Source of the DNA: Flavobacteriales bacterium
GTDB taxonomy: Bacteria; Bacteroidota; Bacteroidia; Flavobacteriales; BACL11
Direction: 5' to 3'
Length of the DNA stretch: 6,365 nt
Assembly: GCA_002724895.1 (NCBI GenBank)
Contig: PBQB01000018.1
Span: 4,185-10,549, forward strand
In this document: piece after piece, positions 1 through 6,365 of the stretch
How positions within the stretch are numbered: position 1 is the first letter of the stretch
How the letters are laid out: the number at the start of each line of letters is the position of its first letter
Notes under the pieces: generated by a model
Databases searched by the model: none
Seen by the model: the letters and a program-made list of their open reading frames with translations, nothing else
Told to the model about the DNA's origin: nothing
Position numbers and translations under genes: made by a program

Positions 1-1709
1 TTTTAATGGATGTTCCAGTAAATGAAATAGTTACAACATGTATGAGTTTAGGTATGATGGTTAGCATGAATCAAAGGTTAGATGCTGAAACAATACAAAT
101 GTTAGTTGAAGATGCAGGCTTTACTGTTGAATTTGTAGGTGTAGATGTACAAGAGTCTATAGAAGAAATAGTTGACACTAACTCGCAGTTAGAAGCGAGA
201 GCTCCAATTATTACTATTATGGGACATGTTGACCATGGTAAAACCTCTCTAATGGACTATATCAGAAAAACAAATGTAATTGCAGGAGAATCAGGTGGAA
301 TTACTCAACATATTGGTGCTTATGAAGTTACTTTGGAAGATGGAAAAAAAATAGCATTTTTAGACACTCCAGGTCATGAAGCATTTACTGCAATGAGAGC
401 AAGGGGTGCAAAAGTCACAGATATAGTTGTTGTTGTTGTTGCTGCAGATGATAAAGTAATGCCACAAACAAAAGAAGCAATTAGTCATGCACAAGCAGCT
501 GGAGTTCCAATAATTTTTGCTATCAATAAAATAGATCGTGAAATTGCAGATCCTGAAAAAATTAAAGGTGAGTTAGCTGAAATGAATTTACTTGTTGAGG
601 ATTGGGGTGGAAAATATCAATCGCAAGATATATCAGCTAAAACAGGAAAGGGTGTTAAGGAAATATTAGATAAAATAGTTTTAGAAGCTGAAATGCTTGA
701 ACTTAAAGCTAATCCAAATAGAAATGCTCAAGGAACTATTATCGAAGCTTCTTTAGACAAAGGAAAAGGGTATTTGTCTACTATTTTAGTCCAAAAGGGA
801 ACCTTAAATGTCGGAGATTATGTTCTTGCTGGTTCTTATTCTGGTAAAGTAAAAGCATTATTAGATGAAAGAGGTGCTACAAGAGATAGTGCAGGACCAT
901 CAACACCAGTAGTTTTATTAGGATTAGATGGAGCTCCTACCGCTGGAGATGAGTTTCATGTAATGGATAGCGAACAAGAAGCTAAAAAAATAGCATCAAG
1001 AAGAAATCAGTTGCAAAGAGAGCAAAGTGTAAGAACTCAGAAGCATTTAACACTTGATGAAATAGGAAGAAGAATTGCGCTTGGAGATTTTCAAGAAATT
1101 AATGTTATTGTTAAAGGTGATGTAGATGGTTCAATTGAAGCATTATCAGATTCTTTAGAACAACTATCAACTGATGCAATTAAAGTTAATATTATTCAAA
1201 AGGCAGTTGGCCAAATATCTGAATCAGATATTATGTTAGCGACTGCATCTAATGCTATAATAATTGGGTTTCAAGTTCGACCATCGTTAAAAGCAAGAAA
1301 GTTAGCTGAGTCTGAACAAATCGATATCAGATTGTATTCAGTAATTTATAAGGCAATTGAAGAATTACAATTAGCTATGGAAGGAATGTTATCTCCTGAT
1401 ATTGAAGAAAAAATAGTGTGTAATATCGAAGTTAGAGAAGTGTTTAAAATTTCAAAAATTGGCACTATTGCTGGAGCAATGGTTCTGGATGGAATTATAA
1501 CTAGAAACTCTAATGTTAGATTAATTAGAGATGGTGTAGTAATATACACTGGTGCTTTATCATCATTAAAGAGATTTAAAGAAGATGTAAATGAAGTCAA
1601 GAAAGGTTTTGAATGTGGAATTTCTATTGAAAATTATAATGATATTAAAGTTGGTGATATAATTGAAGGGTTTGAAGAAGTAGAAATTAAAAAAACATTA
1701 AAAAATTAG
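1..1709 (+). CDS. infB: Translation initiation factor IF2, 5'-truncated by the window edge
   Basis: IF2 is the cytoplasmic GTPase that brings initiator fMet-tRNA to the 30S subunit and promotes joining of the 50S subunit. The frame is open to the left edge, so the ATG at 6 is an internal Met, not the true start. Numbering from that Met: the end of an IF2_N-type helical domain (about 1-45); the G domain with G1 GHVDHGKT (73-80), the switch segment GGITQHIG (97-104), G3 DTPGHE (120-125), G4 NKID (174-177) and G5 SAK (210-212); a beta-barrel domain II (about 240-335); domain III (about 362-450, with [12 protein letters not shown]); and the C-terminal fMet-tRNA-binding barrel (about 463-560, with [16 protein letters not shown]). 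It aligns by eye with E. coli IF2 from the IF2_N domain to the C-terminus. The missing part should be the long, variable N-terminal region. All GTPase motifs are intact. The stop TAG (1707-1709) overlaps the stop of the convergent SPOR gene. Confidence 0.98.
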   Translation, partial: LMDVPVNEIVTTCMSLGMMVSMNQRLDAETIQMLVEDAGFTVEFVGVDVQESIEEIVDTNSQLEARAPIITIMGHVDHGKTSLMDYIRKTNVIAGESGGITQHIGAYEVTLEDGKKIAFLDTPGHEAFTAMRARGAKVTDIVVVVVAADDKVMPQTKEAISHAQAAGVPIIFAINKIDREIADPEKIKGELAEMNLLVEDWGGKYQSQDISAKTGKGVKEILDKIVLEAEMLELKANPNRNAQGTIIEASLDKGKGYLSTILVQKGTLNVGDYVLAGSYSGKVKALLDERGATRDSAGPSTPVVLLGLDGAPTAGDEFHVMDSEQEAKKIASRRNQLQREQSVRTQKHLTLDEIGRRIALGDFQEINVIVKGDVDGSIEALSDSLEQLSTDAIKVNIIQKAVGQISESDIMLATASNAIIIGFQVRPSLKARKLAESEQIDIRLYSVIYKAIEELQLAMEGMLSPDIEEKIVCNIEVREVFKISKIGTIAGAMVLDGIITRNSNVRLIRDGVVIYTGALSSLKRFKEDVNEVKKGFECGISIENYNDIKVGDIIEGFEEVEIKKTLKN

Positions 1710-2116
1710 TTTGTAAAATCCGAAAAGTTAATTAATTCAGGAACTGGGTATGACCCAGGAAAATGTTTGCTAATTTTATTTTTTATTCTTATTGCATCTA
1801 ATCTATTTCTGCAATTACCTACTCTAATTTTGTAATATGGCTCATCGTACATTAGATATATAGGGATGTCAGGATAATGTTTAATAAATTTAGATTTTAA
1901 TTTTATAATTTCAACTTCTTTAGCTTTAAATTTTAATTGTACTCTCCATCCGTTTATTCCATTACGTTTTTTAAGTATTTTTTCATATTTAAGAATTAGC
2001 TTGTTAATCCCAATTTCATTGACGCTTAATAAATCTCCTTTATTTGAGGAAACAGAATCAGTTTGAGCAAAAAATATTGAAGGGAAAAAAAATATTAATG
2101 AACAAATTATTCTCAT
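1706..2116 (-). CDS. Small secreted SPOR-domain protein
   Basis: A 136-residue protein. Residues 1-17 look like a Sec signal peptide: Arg2, then a hydrophobic stretch rich in Ile, Leu and Phe, then Phe-Phe-Ala before Gln18, a common signal peptidase I site in this phylum. No lipobox Cys follows, so the mature protein should be soluble in the periplasm. After a short linker (about 18-55), a SPOR-like domain covers about 57-127, starting with GWRVQLKF and containing [15 protein letters not shown] and a closing [13 protein letters not shown] domains of other proteins bind denuded peptidoglycan glycan strands, often at the division septum; a cell-wall role here is inferred from that. Cys102 is the only cysteine left after signal cleavage and replaces an aromatic residue usual after VG in this repeat. 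It is convergent with infB (4-nt overlap) and divergent from pabB. I recall SPOR proteins next to infB in other flavobacteria, but could not verify this. ATG at 2114-2116 is chosen because it begins the signal peptide. Confidence 0.85.
   Translation of the reverse strand: MRIICSLIFFFPSIFFAQTDSVSSNKGDLLSVNEIGINKLILKYEKILKKRNGINGWRVQLKFKAKEVEIIKLKSKFIKHYPDIPIYLMYDEPYYKIRVGNCRNRLDAIRIKNKISKHFPGSYPVPELINFSDFTN
1744..1758 (+). terminator. Small perfect hairpin 35 nt past the infB stop, possible terminator
   Basis: CTGGGT (1744-1749) and ACCCAG (1753-1758) are perfect complements around a 3-nt ATG loop, giving a 6-bp stem with four G-C pairs, GC-rich for this region. It lies inside the 3' end of the SPOR gene, where it encodes the Gly-Ser-Tyr-Pro part of the closing motif. 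On the + strand a T-rich stretch (about 1771-1790) follows, but only after a gap of about 12 nt, so this is not a classic intrinsic terminator with an adjacent U tract. The pairing is visible; the terminator function is inferred and weak. Confidence 0.3.
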
Positions 2117-2120
2117 ACTT

Positions 2121-2128
2121 CAAAAATA
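2121..2128 (-). promoter_or_regulatory. Putative -7 element (TATTTTTG) for the SPOR gene
   Basis: Read on the minus strand this is TATTTTTG, an exact match to the TAnnTTTG -7 consensus of Bacteroidota primary sigma factor promoters. Its last G lies 4 nt before the ATG of the SPOR gene, so the transcript would begin at or within a few bases of the start codon. No TTG -33 element is visible at the usual 17-23 nt upstream, which lowers confidence. Confidence 0.45.
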
Positions 2129-2153
2129 TAAAATTAAATGAATTTCCTTTTAT

Positions 2154-2161
2154 TATTTTTG
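2154..2161 (+). promoter_or_regulatory. Putative -7 element (TATTTTTG) for the pabB-tilS-dsbD transcript
   Basis: TATTTTTG matches the Bacteroidota -7 consensus TAnnTTTG exactly, and its last G lies 4 nt before the GTG start of pabB. It is the mirror copy of the element serving the SPOR gene. Transcription starting the usual few bases downstream would give a leaderless or nearly leaderless pabB message. No TTG is present 17-23 nt upstream, so the -33 element is missing or diverged. Confidence 0.45.
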
Positions 2162-2165
2162 TGTT

Positions 2166-3470
2166 GTGAGAAAATCCTATAAATATAATATCAAATGTGA
2201 AAAAAAAATTATTAATCAGATAATTTTAAAATCTAAGAATTATTCTTTTAGTAGTGTTTTATTATCAAATTATAATCTCCAAAAACCTAATATGCCTGAA
2301 AAGTATATTAGCTATGATTGTATTGCTGCGTTTGATATGATAGACACTTTACTTAGTAATTCAAATTCTTTTGAAAAATTAAGTGTTTTTCACAATAATA
2401 AAAAAGATTGGCTTTTTGGATCTTTATCATATGATTTAAAAAATGAGCTTGAACAATTAAGTTCAAATAATAATGATGGAGTTTTTGCACCAGATTTATT
2501 TTTTTTTGTACCTAAATATGTTTTATTATTAAAAGAAAAACAGATAGAAATTTTGTCACACGAATCTAAAAAAAATGTTGATAGTTTTTTTAAATTACTA
2601 GTTTCTTTAAAACAAAAAAATGATATTATTAATACAAAAATTAATGTTAAAAAAAGAGAAAATAAAAGTCAATATTTAAAAAAAATAAATGCTATTAAAA
2701 AAAACATTCAAAGAGGAGATATTTATGAAATGAATTATTGTCTAGATTTTTTTTCTAAGAATGTAGATTTAAATTGTGAAGATTTATTTTTAAAAGTTAA
2801 TAATTATATTAAAAATCCTTTTTCTGCTTTTATACATATGAAGGATTATTATATTTTGTCTGCTAGTCCTGAACGCTTTCTTAAAAAATCTGGTCAAGAT
2901 GTATTATCCCAACCAATTAAAGGTACCTTGAGAAGAGGTCTTAATGAAGATGAAGATAATAAACTGCTTGATGAATTTAAAAATAGCTACAAGGATATTT
3001 CAGAAAATGTAATGATAACAGATTTAGTAAGAAATGATTTGTCAATAGATGCTTTAAAATCAACTGTCCGAGTGAAAGAATTATCCAAAATATATACGTT
3101 TGAAAAGGTGCACCAAATGATTAGTACAATTACTTCAAAGGTAGATGCAAAATGTTGTTTTACCAAATTACTAAAATCAACATTTCCAATGGGTTCAATG
3201 ACAGGGGCTCCTAAATTAAAATCAATGCAATTGATAGAAAAATATGAAAATTTTAAACGAGGTTTTTACTCTGGTTCAATTGGTTATGTTACTCCAGAAT
3301 CAGATTTTGATTTTAATGTAATAATAAGGTCTATTGTATATAATGCAAAAACAAAATATTTGTCAATTGGTGTAGGAGGAGCAATTACAATAAATTCTGT
3401 TGCTGAAAAAGAGTATGAGGAGTGTTTAGTTAAAATTCAACCAATTCTAGACATAATTGATGATAAATAA
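2166..3470 (+). CDS. pabB: Aminodeoxychorismate synthase component I
   Basis: A 434-residue chorismate-binding enzyme that, with the glutamine amidotransferase PabA, converts chorismate and glutamine-derived ammonia to 4-amino-4-deoxychorismate, the precursor of p-aminobenzoate in folate synthesis. The N-terminal part (about 1-155) contains DWLFGSLSYDLKNE (81-94), typical of flavobacterial members; the chorismate-binding domain covers about 165-430. Visible motifs: GDIYEMNY (184-191), SASPERF (232-238), PIKGT (250-254), DLVRNDLS (286-293), VHQMISTI (315-322), FPMGSMTGAPK (340-350), GFYSGSIGY (366-374) and GVGGAIT (402-408). Lys252 in PIKGT is the catalytic lysine of PabB; anthranilate synthase (TrpE) has Ala in PIAGT, so pabB is preferred over trpE. 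GTG at 2166 is the only usual start after the in-frame stop at 2139-2141 that keeps the whole N-terminus. No pabA or pabC lies nearby, so the partner must be encoded elsewhere. The gene is very AT-rich, with A9, T9 and T8 runs, but intact. Confidence 0.94.
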   Translation: MRKSYKYNIKCEKKIINQIILKSKNYSFSSVLLSNYNLQKPNMPEKYISYDCIAAFDMIDTLLSNSNSFEKLSVFHNNKKDWLFGSLSYDLKNELEQLSSNNNDGVFAPDLFFFVPKYVLLLKEKQIEILSHESKKNVDSFFKLLVSLKQKNDIINTKINVKKRENKSQYLKKINAIKKNIQRGDIYEMNYCLDFFSKNVDLNCEDLFLKVNNYIKNPFSAFIHMKDYYILSASPERFLKKSGQDVLSQPIKGTLRRGLNEDEDNKLLDEFKNSYKDISENVMITDLVRNDLSIDALKSTVRVKELSKIYTFEKVHQMISTITSKVDAKCCFTKLLKSTFPMGSMTGAPKLKSMQLIEKYENFKRGFYSGSIGYVTPESDFDFNVIIRSIVYNAKTKYLSIGVGGAITINSVAEKEYEECLVKIQPILDIIDDK

Positions 3471-4782
3471 GATTAAAAATAGAGTTGAAAAGTATATAAA
3501 ATCAGAAAATTTATTTTCTCTTGATCAAAAGATTATTCTTGCAATAAGTGGTGGCGCAGATAGTGTATGTTTGATGTATATTTTTTTAGAATTAGGAATA
3601 GATTTTGAATTAGCACATTGTAATTTTAATTTAAGAGGTTCTGAATCAGAAGATGATGAGGTTTTTATTAAAGAGCTAGCAAGTAAACATAAATTAAAAT
3701 TACACTTAAAAAAAATCAACACACAGGAATATGCTTTAAGTAGGAATATTTCCATCCAAATGGCAGCTAGAGATATTAGATATGAGTGGTTTAATTATTT
3801 AAAAGATAAAAATAATGCTCATTATATTGCAACTGCACATCACTTAGATGATTCTATAGAAACATCTTTACTTAATTTTATCAGAGGAACTGGTATTAAT
3901 GGATTAAGAGGGATATCATCTAAACGAGATAATATAGTTAGACCACTTTTGACTTTAACAAGAAAAGAAATTGAAGAATATTTAAATTCTAAAAATTTTA
4001 CATTTAGAAATGATAGTAGTAACAAATCTTTATTATATAAGAGAAATAAAATTAGACATCAATTAATTCCTTTGTTAGAAGAAATTAATCCAAGAATTAG
4101 ATTTACAATTTCTAATAATATTAATAGAATGTTAGAGGTTGAACAAGTCTTTAAAAATAGTATTGATAAAGTTTTAGCTAGATTAATCTACAAAAAAGAC
4201 CAATATATATATGTTTCAAAAGATAAATTGATAAAAAATAATCCAGTCAGAACATATTTATTTGAATTGTTAAAGCCTTATAAGTTTAATCAAATTGATG
4301 ATATCTATAGAGCTTTAGACTCTCATGGGCAAGAATTTTTTTCGATTACTCATAGATTGATCATAGAAAAAGATGAATTAGTAATAAGTCAAATTAATTT
4401 TAAGAAAGAAAAAAAAGATTTTTTTATAAGTAAAAATAATTCGCAGATTAGTTACCCAATTCATTTGCGATTAACTACAAAAAATATAGATACAATTAGT
4501 CAAAACACATATATTGCTCATTTTGACTATGAAAAATTAATTTTTCCTTTAAAGTTACGTAAATGGAAAAACGGAGATAAATTTATTCCGTTAGGCATGA
4601 ACAATTTTAAAAAACTAAGTGATTTTTTCATAGATGAGAAGTACTCAAAAATAAGAAAAGAACAACAATGGCTTTTATGTTCTGCAAATGACATTATTTG
4701 GATTGTTGGTTCAAGAATTGATGATAGGTATAAGGTAGTTTCAACGACAAAAAAATTGTACATTGCAGAACTTTTAAAATAA
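3460..4782 (+). CDS. tilS: tRNA(Ile)-lysidine synthase
   Basis: A 440-residue cytoplasmic enzyme that uses ATP to attach lysine to C34 of the CAU-anticodon tRNA(Ile), switching it from AUG to AUA reading and from Met to Ile charging. The N-terminal PP-loop ATPase domain holds SGGADS (30-35), HCNFNLRG (53-60), IQMAARDIRYEW (99-110), TAHHLDDSIET (125-135), RGTG (142-145), RPLL (161-164), RNDSSN (183-188) and RNKIRH (195-200). The central region (about 210-350) is less conserved, and the C-terminal TilS domain begins near 366 with LRKWKNGDKFIPLG and contains WIVGSRIDDRYKV near 409-421. Length and motif order are normal for the full-length family form. ATG at 3460 is preferred to the TTG one codon earlier. 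The start lies inside the end of pabB (11-nt overlap, different frame) without a ribosome binding site, which suggests translational coupling. An enzyme of this kind is essential wherever AUA is read by this tRNA; AUA codons are abundant in these genes. Confidence 0.96.
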   Translation: MINKIKNRVEKYIKSENLFSLDQKIILAISGGADSVCLMYIFLELGIDFELAHCNFNLRGSESEDDEVFIKELASKHKLKLHLKKINTQEYALSRNISIQMAARDIRYEWFNYLKDKNNAHYIATAHHLDDSIETSLLNFIRGTGINGLRGISSKRDNIVRPLLTLTRKEIEEYLNSKNFTFRNDSSNKSLLYKRNKIRHQLIPLLEEINPRIRFTISNNINRMLEVEQVFKNSIDKVLARLIYKKDQYIYVSKDKLIKNNPVRTYLFELLKPYKFNQIDDIYRALDSHGQEFFSITHRLIIEKDELVISQINFKKEKKDFFISKNNSQISYPIHLRLTTKNIDTISQNTYIAHFDYEKLIFPLKLRKWKNGDKFIPLGMNNFKKLSDFFIDEKYSKIRKEQQWLLCSANDIIWIVGSRIDDRYKVVSTTKKLYIAELLK

Positions 4783-4791
4783 ATATAAAAA

Positions 4792-6365
4792 ATGAATAAG
4801 TTATTATTTTTTCTATTACTAATAAGTAATTTTTCATTTGGTCAGATTCTCGATCCAGTTTCATGGGATTATTCTAAAAGAGTATTAAATGAGAATGAGG
4901 TTGAATTACATTTTACTGCAAAAATTGATAAAGGATGGTACTTGTATTCACAATCCTTACCAGAAGAGGCTGATGCTTTTCCAACTACTTTTACCTTTAT
5001 TCCAGATGAAAGATATGAGTTAATTGCTTCCGTAATAGAGCCAAATCCGATTGAAAAGTTTGATCCAAATTTTGAGATGATTTTACCTTATTTTGAAGAC
5101 GAGGTAAAATTCATTCAAAAGATCAAAATTAATTCTGAAAATTCATTTGAATTGAATGGTGAGATTAGTTTTATGACATGTGATAATTCTCAATGTGTAT
5201 TCCCTCCCCAAGAGATTTTTAGCTTTAAAATAAATGATGAAAATCATAATACAACAAACGAAAAATTGTTAAAAAGTGATGAATTAGATAATACTTTAGC
5301 TAAAAAAGATTTAAGTAATAGTTTTTGGGCTTTATTTTTCATTGCTTTCTTAAGTGGCTTTGCGGCTTTGCTTACTCCGTGTGTTTTTCCAATGATACCC
5401 ATGACTGTTTCTTTCTTTACAAAACAATCAAAGACTAAGGCAAAAGGTATTAGTAATGCAATTATTTATGGAATATCTATTATTATTATATATGTAGCAT
5501 TAGGTGTTGGTGTTTCTGCAATTTTTGGTGCAGAAACTTTGAATAATATGGCTACAAATGTTTATTTTAATATTGCTTTCTTTTTGCTTTTGATAATATT
5601 TGGAGCTTCATTTCTTGGAGCTTTTGATATTCAGTTACCTTCTTCCTGGACAAATAAAAGTGTAGAGGCCGAAGGAAAAGGAGGTTTAATTGGTATTTTT
5701 TTCATGGCTTTTACTTTAGCTTTAGTATCTTTTTCATGTACAGGGCCAATTGTTGGAACATTGCTTGTGGAAGCATCAACAGGAAAAGGCTATATGGGTC
5801 CAATAATTGGAATGCTTGGGTTTTCATTAGCCATTGCTTTACCATTTGCTTTATTTGCGGCATTTCCAGGATGGTTAAATTCTTTACCACAATCTGGAGG
5901 TTGGCTTAACTCAGTAAAAGTATCTTTAGGTTTTTTAGAAATTGCACTTGCTTTTAAGTTTTTATCTAATGCAGACTTAGTTTTACAAACACATTTTTTA
6001 GAAAGAGAATTATTTCTTGCTATATGGATTGTCATTTTTGCATTGTGGACAATGTATTTATTAGGATTTTTAAAATTTGCTCATGATTCAAAGTTAGAAT
6101 ATTTATCAGTAACAAGATTTTCTGTTGCTTTAGTTACAGGAGTTTTTACAATATATATGATTCCTGGTTTATGGGGAGCTCCATTAAAAATAATTAGTGG
6201 ATTCCCTCCTCCAATGTATTATAGTGAATCTCCTTTGGGTATTAGTAGTTTAAATGGGTCTCCATCAATAGACAACAACGATCATTTTGATGGTGACCAG
6301 CATATTGGCCCTCAAGGTATTATGGCATTTCATGATTATGAAAAAGGAGTAGAATATGCTAAAAA
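4792..6365 (+). CDS. dsbD: Thiol:disulfide interchange protein DsbD, 3'-truncated by the window edge
   Basis: An inner-membrane protein that passes electrons from cytoplasmic thioredoxin through the membrane to periplasmic thiol proteins (disulfide isomerases, cytochrome c maturation). The open frame gives 524 residues without a stop. A signal peptide (1-18, hydrophobic, ending Ser-Phe-Gly before Gln19) leads to a periplasmic N-terminal domain (about 19-155) with Cys130 and Cys135 in CDNSQC followed by Pro-Pro. Then come about eight membrane segments near 180-200, 222-245, 256-278, 298-322, 334-360, 376-392, 406-427 and 442-460. The membrane cysteines are Cys197 in TPCVFPMIP and Cys316 in SFSCTGP, matching the redox pair of the CcdA/DsbD core. 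The tail FHDYEKGVEYAK is the usual lead-in to the C-terminal thioredoxin domain, so its CxxC should lie just past the edge. Full flavobacterial versions are, from memory, about 650-700 residues. The gene starts 9 nt after tilS, with only an A-rich leader and no Shine-Dalgarno, so it is probably co-transcribed. Confidence 0.95.
   Translation, partial: MNKLLFFLLLISNFSFGQILDPVSWDYSKRVLNENEVELHFTAKIDKGWYLYSQSLPEEADAFPTTFTFIPDERYELIASVIEPNPIEKFDPNFEMILPYFEDEVKFIQKIKINSENSFELNGEISFMTCDNSQCVFPPQEIFSFKINDENHNTTNEKLLKSDELDNTLAKKDLSNSFWALFFIAFLSGFAALLTPCVFPMIPMTVSFFTKQSKTKAKGISNAIIYGISIIIIYVALGVGVSAIFGAETLNNMATNVYFNIAFFLLLIIFGASFLGAFDIQLPSSWTNKSVEAEGKGGLIGIFFMAFTLALVSFSCTGPIVGTLLVEASTGKGYMGPIIGMLGFSLAIALPFALFAAFPGWLNSLPQSGGWLNSVKVSLGFLEIALAFKFLSNADLVLQTHFLERELFLAIWIVIFALWTMYLLGFLKFAHDSKLEYLSVTRFSVALVTGVFTIYMIPGLWGAPLKIISGFPPPMYYSESPLGISSLNGSPSIDNNDHFDGDQHIGPQGIMAFHDYEKGVEYAK

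Larger units (their letters stand above)
2110..2172. repeat. Imperfect inverted repeat spanning both divergent gene starts
   Basis: The left arm (2110-2128) and right arm (2154-2172) are reverse complements at 15 of 19 positions, around a 25-nt AT-rich spacer. The outer parts pair as TGAGAA read from each start codon and the inner parts as an exact CAAAAATA / TATTTTTG pair. Each arm contains a start codon: ATG for the SPOR gene (2114-2116, - strand) and GTG for pabB (2166-2168, + strand). Within the spacer, AAATT (2131-2135) and AATTT (2141-2145) form a smaller nested palindrome. The match at the start codons may be partly chance, because both proteins begin Met-Arg with the same Arg codon AGA. 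Confidence 0.6.

Noticed and set aside
6..8. ATG at 6 as the true start of infB
   Set aside because: The frame is open to the left edge, the codon falls inside the IF2_N domain, and bacterial IF2 has a long additional N-terminal region.
1346..1600. 84-codon open frame on the minus strand inside infB
   Set aside because: It is antisense to the highly conserved IF2 C-terminal domain and shows no recognisable motif; an AT-rich shadow of the real gene.
2117..2165. Riboswitch or small RNA in the divergent intergenic region
   Set aside because: Only 49 nt are available and they are nearly all A and T; there is no GC-rich stem structure.
2713..2732. Strong Shine-Dalgarno-like AGAGGAG followed by ATG codons inside pabB
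   Set aside because: The bases encode the conserved Gln-Arg-Gly-Asp-Ile-Tyr-Glu-Met-Asn motif. The nearest ATG (2725) is out of frame and stops after two codons, and this phylum makes little use of Shine-Dalgarno pairing.
3457..3459. TTG as the tilS start codon
   Set aside because: An ATG follows immediately at 3460 and the protein needs nothing before it; TTG would add only one Met.
3525..4763. Three minus-strand open frames (3525-3755, 3840-4025, 4527-4763) inside tilS
   Set aside because: All lie opposite conserved TilS motifs, have no plausible domains, and are expected by chance opposite an AT-rich gene.
5790..6035. 81-codon minus-strand open frame inside dsbD
   Set aside because: It is antisense to membrane segments of DsbD. 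The + frame from 4792 is open to the window end with a clear signal peptide, membrane segments and redox cysteines, so that is the real gene.
1..6365. Defence system, mobile element, CRISPR array or other novel accessory system
   Set aside because: All five genes are standard conserved chromosomal genes, no direct-repeat array, terminal repeats or transposase/integrase motifs are visible, and there is no unexplained stretch over 50 nt.

Overview
The window is an ordinary, densely packed chromosomal housekeeping segment from a low-GC member of the Bacteroidota, most likely a marine-type Flavobacteriia. The lineage call rests on protein character (the flavobacterial style of PabB, TilS and DsbD), the absence of Shine-Dalgarno sequences before the starts, signal peptides that appear to be cut just before a Gln, and two exact matches to the Bacteroidota -7 promoter element TAnnTTTG. 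I see no mobile element, CRISPR array, RNA gene or foreign-looking island.

Layout: (1) positions 1-1709, + strand, the 3' two thirds or so of infB (translation initiation factor IF2), cut by the left edge; (2) 1706-2116, - strand, a small secreted SPOR-domain protein whose stop codon overlaps that of infB by 4 nt; (3) 2117-2165, a 49-nt divergent intergenic region with an 8-bp perfect inverted repeat that reads as a TATTTTTG element toward each neighbour, each exactly 4 nt from a start codon; (4) 2166-3470, + strand, pabB (aminodeoxychorismate synthase component I); (5) 3460-4782, + strand, tilS (tRNA(Ile)-lysidine synthase), overlapping pabB by 11 nt; (6) 4792-6365, + strand, dsbD (transmembrane thiol:disulfide interchange protein), 9 nt after tilS and cut by the right edge just before its expected C-terminal thioredoxin domain.

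How the genes relate: pabB, tilS and dsbD are so tightly spaced that they are probably one transcript started from the divergent promoter, although their jobs differ (folate precursor synthesis, decoding of AUA codons, export of reductant to the periplasm). The SPOR protein is exported to the periplasm, where DsbD works, and its only mature-region cysteine is unpaired; a functional link is speculation. infB and the SPOR gene converge with no spacer, so any terminator for either must lie inside the other; a small perfect hairpin at 1744-1758 is a candidate.

I did not find an undescribed biological system. The most interesting signal is the mirror-symmetric divergent promoter, which predicts leaderless or nearly leaderless mRNAs on both sides.
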